NCBI GenBank assembly: GCA_029641185.1
Contig: JAPWGK010000012.1
Coordinates: 806,001-870,000 of the forward strand
From: Pseudofabraea citricarpa
Taxonomy: Eukaryota; Ascomycota; Leotiomycetes; Helotiales; Dermateaceae
Direction of reading: 5' to 3'
Length of the DNA: 64,000 nucleotides
The notes beneath the pieces are model-generated. The model did no database searches and had not been told where the DNA came from. It was given only the letters and a program-made list of their open reading frames with translations. A program made the position numbers and the translations under genes. Below, in pieces: positions 49,112-59,676 of the stretch; within the stretch, counting starts at the first letter, position 1, and every line of letters starts with the position of its first letter.

Positions 49112-50513
49112 TCATATTGGCAACACAAGTGGGTGTAGAAAATTTTCATCGCCTTTTAGAAGTGTAGCAGAATATGTGCCAACACCCTCAAACTCCGAAA
49201 TGGCCCATTGCATCCTTGAGTGCCACTCCTTCGGTAGGAAGCCCATCAGAGTCTTGAATTCCTTATTTAGAGTACCCGAGATCCACCACAAGTTCTCAAC
49301 CCGCCGCAGAAGCATGAAGAAGTAAGCCACTATGGCGATCGTGCGTGGGTCCCTGTCTGCGAGCAGCTCAGTGAATCGTGCAGATACCTCGCCTGCGAAG
49401 CACAAGATATGTCCCGAAACAGTGCTGTTATGGATCTGAGAAAGATAGCGTACGGGTTTTTCGTAAGTCTCCATGTCTGGGTCATTTTCAGAGAGGCCTT
49501 CGAGAAGGAATGCGAAAACAGGCTGGGTACTTTCTGGCAGCGGCATGAGATCAGGATAGGGAAGTTTTTCTAGGTGTGCTTTGATATTCGAATGTTGTAG
49601 ATATGGCCAACATGCCAACCGGACAGTTTTAACTCCCTGATAGGGCCGAAACCAATGCAAAGGCAAGACGTCGTCTACGATGCCCCGCCGGGTCTGATTA
49701 ACGCTAATATTTTCGTGGAGGGCGATGAAGGTGCTTGTTGCGTATACAACTTCTGCATTGCGGCCAGTGATCCCGTCTTTTAGCAATTCTGCTTGGCCAG
49801 CTATGGCACGGGACATATATTCATGAGCAGCGTGATGTAAACGTCGATCATTCTTATTTACGGTGCGAAGATGAGTGGCAGCACAAGCTAGAAGGGCATC
49901 CATAAGCGAAGGCGTCGACTCAGCCAGCTCCAGCACCCAACTACTCCATATATATTGGCCGGTCATGTTTGATTTAGGCGAACTGTGTAGGTGAGAGGTA
50001 AAAGGTGTTGAGCTGAGGACCAGGTAGTGATGGAAAAGCCGAAGTTCCATGAGGCGATCCAATTGGGTGGTCATGTAAGACAAAGGGGAATGATAACATG
50101 ACTGTGGAAGAGGCGATGGACTCCTTGCGATGTAGTTGGATGTATTCTTATCTCGAGACGATGCCGTCGACATGCACGATGGTGATGGTGATGGTGATGA
50201 TATTGATATTGATATTGACGGGGAAGAAGAGACATTAGGCAGCTGGCCCCTTTTCCCCTGCAGCCTGGGGATCTGCACAGGCTGTAGATGTTCTGCGAGC
50301 TGCATCTCCAAAGAGCCAGAATCACAAGGCAGTCTCCTTCTCTGACAGGAGCCGCACAGTGGACGAGCCTCATCGCACTAGTAGATGGTATTAGCCCGAG
50401 AAAGCTATTCCGTCAAATCAGATTCCTGTAGGCCATCATCATACCTTAACTTTCCGTGCCTTGCAGTATCTACAACCCAATCTTGACTTTTTGTGTGGCC
50501 GTCTGGTAGCCAT
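49112..50513 (-). CDS. Zn2Cys6 transcription factor
   Basis: Predicted fungal binuclear-cluster regulator, 444 residues. Two exons: 50513-50445 and 50377-49112, with a 67-bp intron (GTATGA donor, CTAG acceptor) placed within the zinc cluster. The spliced cluster is C-X2-C-X6-C-X5-C-X2-C-X6-C, starting GCRYCKARKVKC at residues 13-25. It is preceded by basic residues (RRPHKKSRL). A Ser/Pro tract (SISISISSPSPSPS) encoded by a short DNA repeat links to a C-terminal region with the helical pattern of fungal regulator middle domains (SPLSYMTTQLDRLMELRLFH, ALLACAATHLR, GVKTVRLACW). Without the intron the protein would lose its DNA-binding region. No adjacent biosynthetic cluster was seen, so its targets are unknown. 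Confidence 0.88.
50176..50220. repeat. In-gene GATGGT/GATATT short tandem repeat
   Basis: GATGGT is repeated three times and GATATT three times in the coding sequence of the Zn2Cys6 gene. Read on the minus strand it encodes the SISIS and SPSPSPS tracts. Length variation would change the linker but not the frame. Confidence 0.8.
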
Positions 50514-51050
50514 ATTGTCGTCGTATTTGGTCGTATCTGGTCGTATCTGGCCTTACCCACAACACTGTTACTTAAGGAGTATGCGAAAAGTGAACCGGCC
50601 ACACTGCTGGTGTTAGGAAGTGATCTCCTTAAGCTTCTTCTGGACAGTGGCGGTAGGAGAAAATGTAGGCTTGCAGAGGCGTGAGCCTTGACGTCGTCGT
50701 CATGAAGTCGGCTGAAATCCGCCCTCGGATTGCAGTGCCTCTGATTGGGTGCATCGAATACGGTAGCGTCCTTGGACCCCCTTGTTTGATGTGTGCAATT
50801 GCGAGCTCTGCCAGGGGTCTTGAGGTTTCATTCACTGGAAAAATCAGGTCCCACGAGAAAATGATTCAGGAACAGAAAGGTATCTATGGACTCCGTATAT
50901 ATATATGTACAATGCAGCGCGTCTCAAACCAAAAACTACGCCATCCATTAACAATTACCATGTGTATCGATCCATCCTGGTATTCAAACCCCAACACCGT
51001 CTGGCATACTTTCTATATTTGTCGCCATGCAGTACTCTATCGTCAATCTA
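50514..51050. other. Intergenic region between the Zn2Cys6 gene and erdS
   Basis: About 540 bp holding the promoter of the Zn2Cys6 gene and the 3' flank of erdS. A direct repeat GTCGTATYTGG occurs twice near 50523-50550 in the Zn2Cys6 leader. I see no gene. Confidence 0.5.
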
Positions 51051-54000
51051 TCAATCCTCCTGTAGGAAACCAAGGAGGGCCTTGATCCCACTAGGGCCAA
51101 GGCCGCCTTTAGGATAGCAAACGTAAACTGGCTCGTTGGTAACTCCCATCTTTTCTCTAAACTCGGACTTGTTGGTAAGCTTGAATTGCTTGTTGATCGC
51201 CTCATAGGTCCGCTTCAATGCCTTGACCTTCGTCTTGCCCATATTCCTGCCACCTTCCAGACTGGCCATAGCTCCAGTACCGAAAGTGACCTTCTTGGTG
51301 TCAGGATCCGCAGCAGCGATTGACTTCATGGAAAAGAGAATCAAAGACTCTATAGTCCCGGACGGCGCCCCGGGGAACTCGAGAGAGAACTTGACCTGAT
51401 AACCATTTACTGGTGAGAGTTGATGGAGGACGACAATGGCGTGGATTGTTCCATCCGTACCCTGGGCATAATAGTAGCGACGGTGTTCCTGATCAATCCA
51501 AGGTCGGATCTGAGTAAGATGGATCTGGGCACCTTTGCGGTTCTTGTGCCAGTCCTGAATCCTTGCATCGATCTTTTGTTGAATATCCTCCGGTATGGGT
51601 TCATTGGTTGGCAGAGCAATTTGTTTCATACCTTCTTTTTCTGCGTGACGAAGCTTTCGTGCAAGATCGGAGTCTTTAGCAGCAGGATTATTTCGTGGAT
51701 CAGCACGCTCCTCAGCAGCACATGCTAAAGTTCGCCATGCAAACTTCTCCCCAACATACTCCTCAACCTCGGGTCCCGCAATCATCCAGATCGGTTTCAC
51801 GCCCTTGTGCTCATCCTTTAAATACTGCAGGAACCCAGAGATTACTGAGGGGTATTGGTTCTTGGAGCACAGAGGATCGCCGATAGCGATAGCAAAATGA
51901 TTATGGAGAATATAGCCTTGAGCTGCACCAGTTGAGGGTTGACGCCAGACTTTGTAGCGTTCATCAAGCCAAGATGTGTTGGCAGCGTCACCATAGTTTG
52001 CAATGAGCTTTTCCAGTGGTTGTGGAAACTTCGACAGCTCCGAGTTAGTTTCGATGTCCTTATTTTCCCAAGGAGGATTGGTTGTGCTGGCTTCCTCGTG
52101 ACGGAGAGTGAAAGCTGCAGCTTTAGCGGGAAGAGATTTTGGATCGCGTGGGAAGAGTGACGCGAGACGAATGTTCCCAAGATTAAGAAATAGATATGTT
52201 AAGCGCTCAAGTCCAATACCACATCCTGCATGTGGCGGTGCACCCCAGCGGAAGCCCTCGATGTATTCGGGCATCGATTCGGGTTTTACACCTAGGCTCT
52301 TCATTCGCTCCTCTAAGAACTTGGCGTCATGAATACGCTGGCCACCAGACAAGATTTCTTGTCCGCGCATAAAAATATCGAAAGAGTTGGTGATTCTGGG
52401 GTCATCTGCGTCGGGCATCGTGTAGAACGGACGCGCGGAAGCAGGGAACTTGTCCAAGATGTAATAATCGGTCTTGTACTTGATCTTGACAAGAGCACCA
52501 AGCCGTCGTTCTGCCGGAGTAGAAAGATCCTCGTAAGGGGAAGGAGAGCTGCCATCTTCGTCTTTGAAATCATCATCAACAAGCATCTGAACACCCTCTG
52601 AGAAGGGAATTCGAGGCGTGACATCTAGCCACTCTACCTTCTCGTGCGGGTAGAAATGAGAAATAATCTCAATCTCGTTGCTGTACCTGTCATAAATGCC
52701 TTGCCAGAGATGTTTGAACATCCCATCTATGATATTCAGAGCTTCATGGTAATGCTCTTCCAATGCCATTTCGAGATCCAAGCCAGTGTATTCTGTCAAA
52801 TGACGCGGGGTGTTACTATCTTCGGCACGGAAAACAGCACCAATCTCGTAAACTCTCTCGAAATCGGCAGCGATGCACATCTGTTTGGCCAATTGAGGGG
52901 ATTGTGCAAGGAATGCTGATCGCCCAAAATAATTGAGTTCAAAGACGGTAGCACCAGATTCCGTAGCGCCTCCCTGTAATTTTGGCGTATGGATCTCAAT
53001 AAACCCCTCTCCATCGAGGTATGTCCGGAAGAGGTTACAGATACCGGACTGTATGCGGAAGATACATTGCGAAGGAGCGGTGCGAAGGTCCACGATACGA
53101 TTGTTTAGTCTCACTCGTTGCGGCAATGATCGAGATTGGTGAGCTGCGGCGAGGTGTCTTGCTATGTCAGTGCTGCCTTGAGAACGGTCAGTATATATAG
53201 TGTTGGTTAATTAATAGCAAGACTTACTTCTTCCTATCAAATCTACGCTAGCTTGGGTTTGATCAGTCCAACTTCACTTGTTTCATTGGAAGAGTTACTT
53301 ACTACGACTGGATGGAGCCATGCTGCTCCGTGGGGTAGCCGGCGAAGAGAGGTCCTCGCCGGCCGACGAGGAATCTTCCTCCTTCTCGACCTCTTCTTTG
53401 TCTCTGTTGATGTTCTCGGCATCGTAGACAGTGAAAGGTACATTCTCGGCCAATTGAGTAACTCTGTGAATTTCAGAGACCTCAATTTCGAATTCGTGGA
53501 CTGTTGCGTTTTTGATCTTTTGAGGTGCTCTGCGAATTTTCCCGGTTACCACTACAATTGTCTCGGCAGGGTAATGCTCAATGCTTCGGACCATCTGCTC
53601 TGAGATCGTCCCGTTACCGCCATCGCCTTCTGTGGAGCCTGTCAGATATACGCCACTGCTTGGCAGGGAGTTAATCGTACCTTTAGCCACTTCACCTTGC
53701 GGGCGGAAAGTTTGCAGAACCCCCTGTATGGTGATTGTCTGTTGACGGAAGACGATGAAAACAAGTTTCGCGCTCATCCGACGCAGTGTGTGGATGCGGG
53801 CTCGAAAAGTTATTACTTTCCCTTCCAAGTCTATGCGACGGATATCAGCCAGTTAACTTTAAATTTGGGGGAAGGGAGAAAAAAAAACCCCACCCTCCAA
53901 GACTGTTTTTGCAATGCCAGTTGACCTCAGTTGAAGAGCCGCTTACCTGCAAAGTTCAATTCTTTGAACTGGAGCCTCTTCTCGTTGTCCCATTTCTTGC

Positions 54001-54364
54001 TCTGATTCATACTTAGGGGTTTGTAAAGTCGTGTGAGCTCCTCTGGCCCCTCTTGCATGAATCTCTCGCTCTCGATTCTTCGTAGGTGTTCCCTCTGCTT
54101 AGACTGAGCTTTGGATCGCTCCTTGTCCATGCTTCGCCTCTTCCGTTCCATCTCAATGACCTCGCGGCTGCGACGCCGCGAGTCGGAATTTGGCGTAGCA
54201 GCGCCATTGTTGTCTGGGGTAGAAGTACCATTGACCGGCTGGACGACCGGGGAATCAGGCACTCCTTTGGTCCCCGTCTTCTCCTCTCCCAGTGAGGTCG
54301 TTGAGCTCGAGGGGCTGGCGCCAAAGTCGCGAATCTTTCGAAGGTTCTTCTTGATGAACGACAT
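51051..54364 (-). CDS. erdS: ErdS: ergosteryl-3-beta-O-L-aspartate synthase (AspRS-DUF2156 fusion)
   Basis: Bifunctional enzyme. The AspRS part charges tRNA-Asp, and the C-terminal DUF2156 domain moves aspartate to ergosterol to make the sterol conjugate Erg-Asp (known for this family; inferred here). Four exons: 54364-53947, 53830-53303, a 15-bp microexon 53242-53228, and 53176-51051, giving 1,028 residues. After a basic/Ser-rich start, an OB-fold region has TFRARIHTLRRMSAKLVF. The class-II core has LNNRIVDLRT, motif 2 FRAEDSNTPRHLTEYTG near 436-452, and motif 3 GIGLERL near 640. DUF2156 runs from about 703 to the end (SWLDERYKVWRQPSTGAAQG, IAIGDPLC). A few splice choices are uncertain: the last intron could use the acceptor 15 bp further on (53161), keeping frame. 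A cytosolic-type AspRS without fusion would stop near residue 680. A 9-bp tandem repeat lies upstream at 54714-54750. Confidence 0.93.
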
Positions 54365-55762
54365 GACTACAAGGAACGGGAGGCTCTGGGCAGCTGGTGG
54401 GAGCACAAGAGGCCGAGTTGTGGCAGAACTCGCGATGTTGAGAAAAAGACGACGAGAACAAAGTGTAAGATATGCAATGCAGGTGGCTTTATAAGCTAGA
54501 GTTCAGGTTGGAATCGGAAATCGGAAGTTGCGGCGAGAGATCGTCTTGTGGCGCGTCCGGGATTCCACACAACCAACAGCCGTCTGCAGGCTGGCTGATG
54601 GTGCTGTAGTGTAGAGTTTTTGCACAGCGGGAGATCCGGAATCCGAAGTATCTGTCTATCAGGTGGTGCGCACAGTGCTTCGGGAGCAATGGCCGGGAAC
54701 AGAAAAAAGAACAGGTGAAGAGGGTGAAGAGGGTGAAGAGGGTGAGGGTGGTGATGGAGGAGCGGGAAGGCTACGCGGTATAGGGGATCGATCTGAGGAA
54801 GGGCGAGAGGTACTGTGCAGTACAGTACAGTAGGATATGACGGGACAGGGCAGGGCAGAACAGGGCAGACAAGGCACAGGCTGGTTGATGTTCGTCCAAA
54901 GAAAGAAGAGGTACGAGGTAAATTGACCAAAAGACGGGTGATGAATGTGTACAGCACAGTAGGTAGGTACTGTAGTAGATGTGATGTCACTCTGTTTCAA
55001 GGCCATGGCAACAACCCAGCCTTACCACTTGCAATATGCCCGATGCCACACGCGTTCTAGACGTCTCAATGTCTCTATTAAAAAAAAAGCTCATCTGCTT
55101 ATCACTCTCACTGCTCTGCTCTGCTGCAACGTCATGCATGGTGTCAGGATGGCAGGGTGCGCTCAGCAGGGAAAAAGAAGAAGAAAAAGCCAACGAATGC
55201 ACAAAGCTTAACTCACCGCAGGAGCTCAGGTCCGGCCTGTCCAGTCCCCAGCCCAGTGTCCACAGTGCCCAGTCATCATCCATCATCCATCATCCACCAT
55301 GCCAATCAATGCCAGGTGCCAGGTGCCCGTGCGTGTATCTTGATCTCTTTGTGGGTTGGGCTATATAGCCCTCAACATCGCCTATGTAGCCCTCAACACA
55401 GCCACACCGGAGTCCATATCGGAGGAAGCATGCCTCGCACTGACACTGAAAAGAAGTCAAGTTTTTTAATCGATTCGAACTGTACCTATATCCCTTTTAT
55501 ACGTTAAGATACGAAGAAAGGGAATCGATCAATCAAAATTGACGCGTTTCGATTATATGAATATTCATGTATTACCAATTTTACTTTCTTATTTTTCTCA
55601 GCCCTAGGATACATAAAATGAATCATTACTCAATCCCCCGGAACTCCATTCCACTCATCTCTTTTTTGTCTTCTCTTTTCGTGAATCCGTCGTCCTGAAT
55701 ATTCCATGTGTAGAGGAGAAGAGGATAGGTTCTGCTTTTGACTTTTACTTTGACAAGATTAT
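54365..55762. other. Intergenic region between erdS and the UAP1 gene
   Basis: About 1.4 kb with the erdS promoter and the 3' flank of the UAP1 gene. It contains the 9-bp repeat described separately. Short open frames on both strands have no family features. It becomes A+T rich after 55460. Confidence 0.5.
54714..54750. repeat. 9-bp tandem repeat upstream of erdS
   Basis: About four copies of GGTGAAGAG, the last degenerating to GGTGAGGGT. It lies about 350 bp upstream of the erdS start codon. Confidence 0.8.
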
Positions 55763-57400
55763 CTAGACTTCCTTCTCCAACACTGCGGGTGCAGTAATGT
55801 TCTTCCCCCTGAGATTTTCTAAGCCCTCGCCGCCCTGTGGAGATTTTTGTTAGTCAGATGATCTATGGGGCTTTTTGATTAAAAGGGGGAGGAAAGGGGA
55901 GAGACATACATAGCTAACGAGAGGAGAAATCTCAATGCCGTCTTCAGAACCCTCACTCACGACCACAGCGCCAGCAGCGCGAGCCCATCGCGCTCCCTGC
56001 TGCATGATATCGCGTTTACTCGTATCCTGATCATCCTCACCGGTGCCCTTAGCATTCTTCAGGGGCGAGAACTCATCTTCACGCTTGACTTCCATGCAAG
56101 CGAACTTGTTGAGTTCCAGGAGCGGGAAGACGTCAAAGACAAACTGCTCGAGTTTGATGCCGTTGGGTTTCTCAGGCTTGACCGTTTCGCCCTTCTCGGT
56201 ATCAACGTAGGGGATCTTCTTGCGGGCGACGTGGTGCGGGAGCTTGCTAACCCACTCGGGGATGGATTCTAGAAAGCGGAACGAGTAGTAGTGGTTGACG
56301 ATGTTGGCAGCGCGGAACTTGAGCACCTCGTGCTGCTTGCTGTCCTTGGCTTCGGCCGTCTCCTTGTCGATCTCAGAGTACTCGACGACGTCGGGCTTGC
56401 TGTTCTTCAGCAGAATCAAACCGACAGATTCCGTGGCGTTGCGCTTGCGTACCACCTTTGTAGCGATGTCGACGTCTTTCGAGGCTGAGAACCCGATGAA
56501 GACGGGGTCAGCTACTTTGACTAAACAGTTGTCGACGCAGTAGGCGTGGACGTGTTGGATGCCTCGCTTGCGCATGTCGCCCATGACGGGCGAGGTAATA
56601 AGTGCTTGGTAGATGCCACCATTTCCATCTGGAGCCACGGCAACCTTGGCCTTACTCTCCAACAAGATCTTGCCGTCATTCGAGATACACGGTAAGACGC
56701 CCTGCTCGAAAATGACAATATTCTCCTTAGACAGGCCGAAGTAGTTGTGCTCCTCGAAATACTGCTCGGTAGGACCGCGAGTTGGTCCACTGGTCATGAC
56801 ATACCAGGGAACGACGACCTTCTTGTCCGCTGATAATCCGGCTTTCTTGTGAGCTAGATGCTGCACTTTGCGTATCCGCTCCGCTTGGATCTGGAAAAGG
56901 GATTTCTCCGAGGGGAGGCCAATGTTGAAGCATCCCTTGGGAGCAGAACTTCCCAGACGAGTCCCCTGCCCACCAGCCATAAGAACCACAGCCACCTTAT
57001 TTTCGGCAATCAGATCCAGACCAGCCTCATACCACTTCTCAATATCCTCCGTCTTGGAATCCAGGATACTGGCCGTGGCCGATTCGGGAAGCGGCTCCAG
57101 CTCATCCTTCTTGTCTTTCTTGGTGCCATCTTCGTCTGTCTCTTGCTCGGCCTTGGGAGGATTCAGGGCCTTGTCTGTGATGGAGTTGATGTGCGCGGGA
57201 TCGAAAGACGAGAGCTGTTCGTAGAGAGCAGCTTTCTCGGGGGTACTGAGGGAATCATAGAAAGCAAAGACTTGTTCCTGTTTGGCGTCGCTATATTTCT
57301 TCTTAAGCTCCGCGAGCTGCTCTGACGTAGGTTCCTTTGCTGAAGCTTGTGCCTCCCCGCCAATATGCAACTTGTGCAAGATATTCTGAACAGCCTCCAT
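55763..57400 (-). CDS. uap1: UDP-N-acetylglucosamine pyrophosphorylase
   Basis: Makes UDP-GlcNAc from UTP and GlcNAc-1-phosphate, the precursor for chitin, GPI anchors and N-glycans; cytosolic. Two exons: 57400-55910 and 55834-55763, giving 520 residues, typical for the family. The nucleotide-binding signature [11 protein letters not shown] lies at 140-150, followed by the family lysine in [12 protein letters not shown]. Substrate-site motifs VMTSGPT, PDGNGG and the [11 protein letters not shown] segment are present. The second exon encodes the conserved tail ([20 protein letters not shown]). Without the intron (GTATGT donor, CACAG acceptor) the protein would read through into a shorter, non-conserved tail. 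It lies between erdS and the hydrolase gene and is divergent from the latter. Confidence 0.96.
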
Positions 57401-57941
57401 GTTCGGGTAGCTGCTTGCTGCTTGTAGATTAAAAAATCAGTGGTCGTTCCGAGGGGAATGGGGTTCAAGTATTGTCAAGGGGAGGATTTGGTGGTAAACT
57501 TCAATGGTTTCCTCTTTTATGTTTTGGTCTTGGGCTTGGTCTTGGGCCCCAACCCCAAGCAGACAGAAAACTGCTTTGTCAGCCTGTCACCGCAAACAAA
57601 GCAAACACTGAATGGCCTATGGCCTGTCTGGGAAGGCGGTGAGACCGGGGTCACGTTGATGCGAACACGACACGCATACAGCGCTCTCGCTTTACCAACG
57701 TCATTCCGTGCTTCAACTACTCTGATTTTCGCCAGCAGCCCCCTTCGTGCCCCCCCTCAAAATCATCCCATGTCTTTGCCAGACCCTATTAGAGTGGAAG
57801 CAGCCCACGTATCTGCAGCTAAGGGCTATGATAGCTGATCCTTTGCCTCGATTGGTCCCATGATATGCCAAGGAATTCTCCATCTATCGCCATCCTTCAT
57901 CATTTCCACCTCCACCTCCACCTCTCTTCTCTCCCACTGTC
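57401..57941. other. Divergent promoter region (uap1/hydrolase)
   Basis: About 540 bp with both promoters. No gene recognised; an open frame at 57440-57838 lacks family features. There is a pyrimidine-rich tract (ccacctccacctcc) at 57904-57923, just before the hydrolase start. Confidence 0.5.
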
Positions 57942-59369
57942 ATGAGCATCCGATATGCTCGTTGGTGTATGCTCATGAAAGCAGTCATCTGGAGGGCCTT
58001 GATGGCCATTGGCATGAAACTACATCACTTTGCTGAACCAAAGCCGCCTTCGCCGTCCTTCAAAATTGTCATCCCATCGCGCTTGTCGGGATCGCCAGGC
58101 ACTTTCAAGCTTGTGTTATACGTCCCTCAGGGCTACTTGGATGACGATAGCGACTACAGATGGCCAGTGGTCATCAACTTCCACGGAGGAGGATTCACCC
58201 TAGGCACTGGCACAGATGATGCGCGGTGGGCAGCGGCAATAGTCCAGAAAGCAGACGCTGTTCTCGTCAGTGTGGAATATCGACTTGCGCCGGAATACCC
58301 CTTCAGTGTCGGCGTAGAAGATGGAACAGATGCCCTCATCTACATTGCATCGCATGCCGAGGAACTACGCCTCGATCCCAAACGGATAGCACTTTCAGGC
58401 TTCTCGGCCGGCGGCAACTATGCCCTGACAGTACCTCTTATGCTCTACGACCTGCAGAACAACACCGGCAAACGGTCGTTAACCAACATACCCTCCAGAA
58501 CGATTTATGGAAATGCTAGTACTTATGGGCAGAGCAACTCAACTCTGGGCTTACCCAGACCCGACATTGTGCGAACGGCCTCAAACAATTCTTCCACGAT
58601 CAAGCTCACCGACCTTGAACCAACCGAATTAGAAATCAACCAGAGAGTTCCCGACCTGAAGATCCTGGCCATAGTCGCCTTCTACCCACCGACAGATTTT
58701 CGAATTAGTCGCGCCGAGAAACGAGTGACAAATCCAGTTCCAGAGAAGAATCTCCCACCAAGCTTGACAACGCTATTCGACGATGCGTACCTCCATCCCC
58801 TTGCAAGCATTGACTTTACCGATCCGTATCTTTCTCCTGCAGCGGCTTCGGATGCCTTTTTGAAAGCGGCATATCCTCAGGATATCGTCTTGTACACATG
58901 TGAATATGATATGTTAAATGCCGAAGGTGTAGCTTTTGGCGAGCGATTAAGTGGACCTACGATTAACAAGACTGTCAAAGGTGGCTTGATAAAACAAGTG
59001 CCACACGCATTCGATAGGAAGCCGAACCCAATCGCATTTCCTAAAGCAGCCGATCGGTGTTATTCGGAAGCATGTGCAGAATTGATGAGGGTGTTTGGTG
59101 GGAGGACAAGCATTGAAGAGAGAACACAACTAGATAAGAGTGTGACTGTAGAGCGATTTGACGATGCAGATAGAGAAGCAGTGAATCGATACTCCTACGG
59201 CCATGATGACGCAGAGCGGGTGTTAGACGACGGAATCGGGGAGGCATCTAGAACCCCCCAAGATAGCACTGGGAAAGGAAAGATGAAGATGGGCATCGGT
59301 ATGGGATTAGGGAAAGGGAAAGACAAGAGCAGTGGTAAGCCACCTCATGATGTGTCGGCATTAGTATGA
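57942..59369 (+). CDS. HSL-type alpha/beta hydrolase, candidate Erg-Asp hydrolase (ErdH)
   Basis: A 475-residue single-exon hydrolase of the hormone-sensitive-lipase type. The oxyanion motif HGGG is at 81-84 and the nucleophile elbow GFSAG puts Ser155 as nucleophile. Probable acid Asp323 (CEYDMLN) and base His355 (VPHAFDR) complete the triad. A hydrophobic, amphipathic N-terminus (residues 8-25) may bind membranes, fitting a sterol-linked substrate. A charged Gly/Lys-rich tail of about 90 residues follows the catalytic domain. In other fungi the Erg-Asp pathway pairs ErdS with a hydrolase, ErdH. Because erdS is less than 4 kb away, this gene is a fair candidate, but carboxylesterase or arylacetamide-deacetylase function cannot be excluded from sequence alone. 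Confidence 0.85.
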   Translation: MSIRYARWCMLMKAVIWRALMAIGMKLHHFAEPKPPSPSFKIVIPSRLSGSPGTFKLVLYVPQGYLDDDSDYRWPVVINFHGGGFTLGTGTDDARWAAAIVQKADAVLVSVEYRLAPEYPFSVGVEDGTDALIYIASHAEELRLDPKRIALSGFSAGGNYALTVPLMLYDLQNNTGKRSLTNIPSRTIYGNASTYGQSNSTLGLPRPDIVRTASNNSSTIKLTDLEPTELEINQRVPDLKILAIVAFYPPTDFRISRAEKRVTNPVPEKNLPPSLTTLFDDAYLHPLASIDFTDPYLSPAAASDAFLKAAYPQDIVLYTCEYDMLNAEGVAFGERLSGPTINKTVKGGLIKQVPHAFDRKPNPIAFPKAADRCYSEACAELMRVFGGRTSIEERTQLDKSVTVERFDDADREAVNRYSYGHDDAERVLDDGIGEASRTPQDSTGKGKMKMGIGMGLGKGKDKSSGKPPHDVSALV

Positions 59370-59676
59370 AAATGCATGTACGTTCTTACTTGATGATTTT
59401 GAAATGGTTTGACGAACTAGAAAGCGCTGAATTTAGATCTCGTAGAGATATATATATTTGTAAATTAAGACAGATTTTTACTTGCAACTGTGTATTTATG
59501 TATCTATGGTTACATGGAATAAGCTTACATGCATCATCCACCTGAACTAATCATGTGATACCCGCAAGCGTTTGACCATCTGATATCACATGCCTTCTTT
59601 AAAGTTAATGCCATGTTGGACCTCAATTCGACTCTCCATGATTGCCTAGCAAATTTAATTGGTGAGCACTTCAACA
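59370..59676. other. Intergenic region hydrolase/desaturase
   Basis: About 300 bp with a poly-A/T-rich section and the likely promoter of the desaturase. An ATG at 59613 opens a different frame and was not used. Confidence 0.45.
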
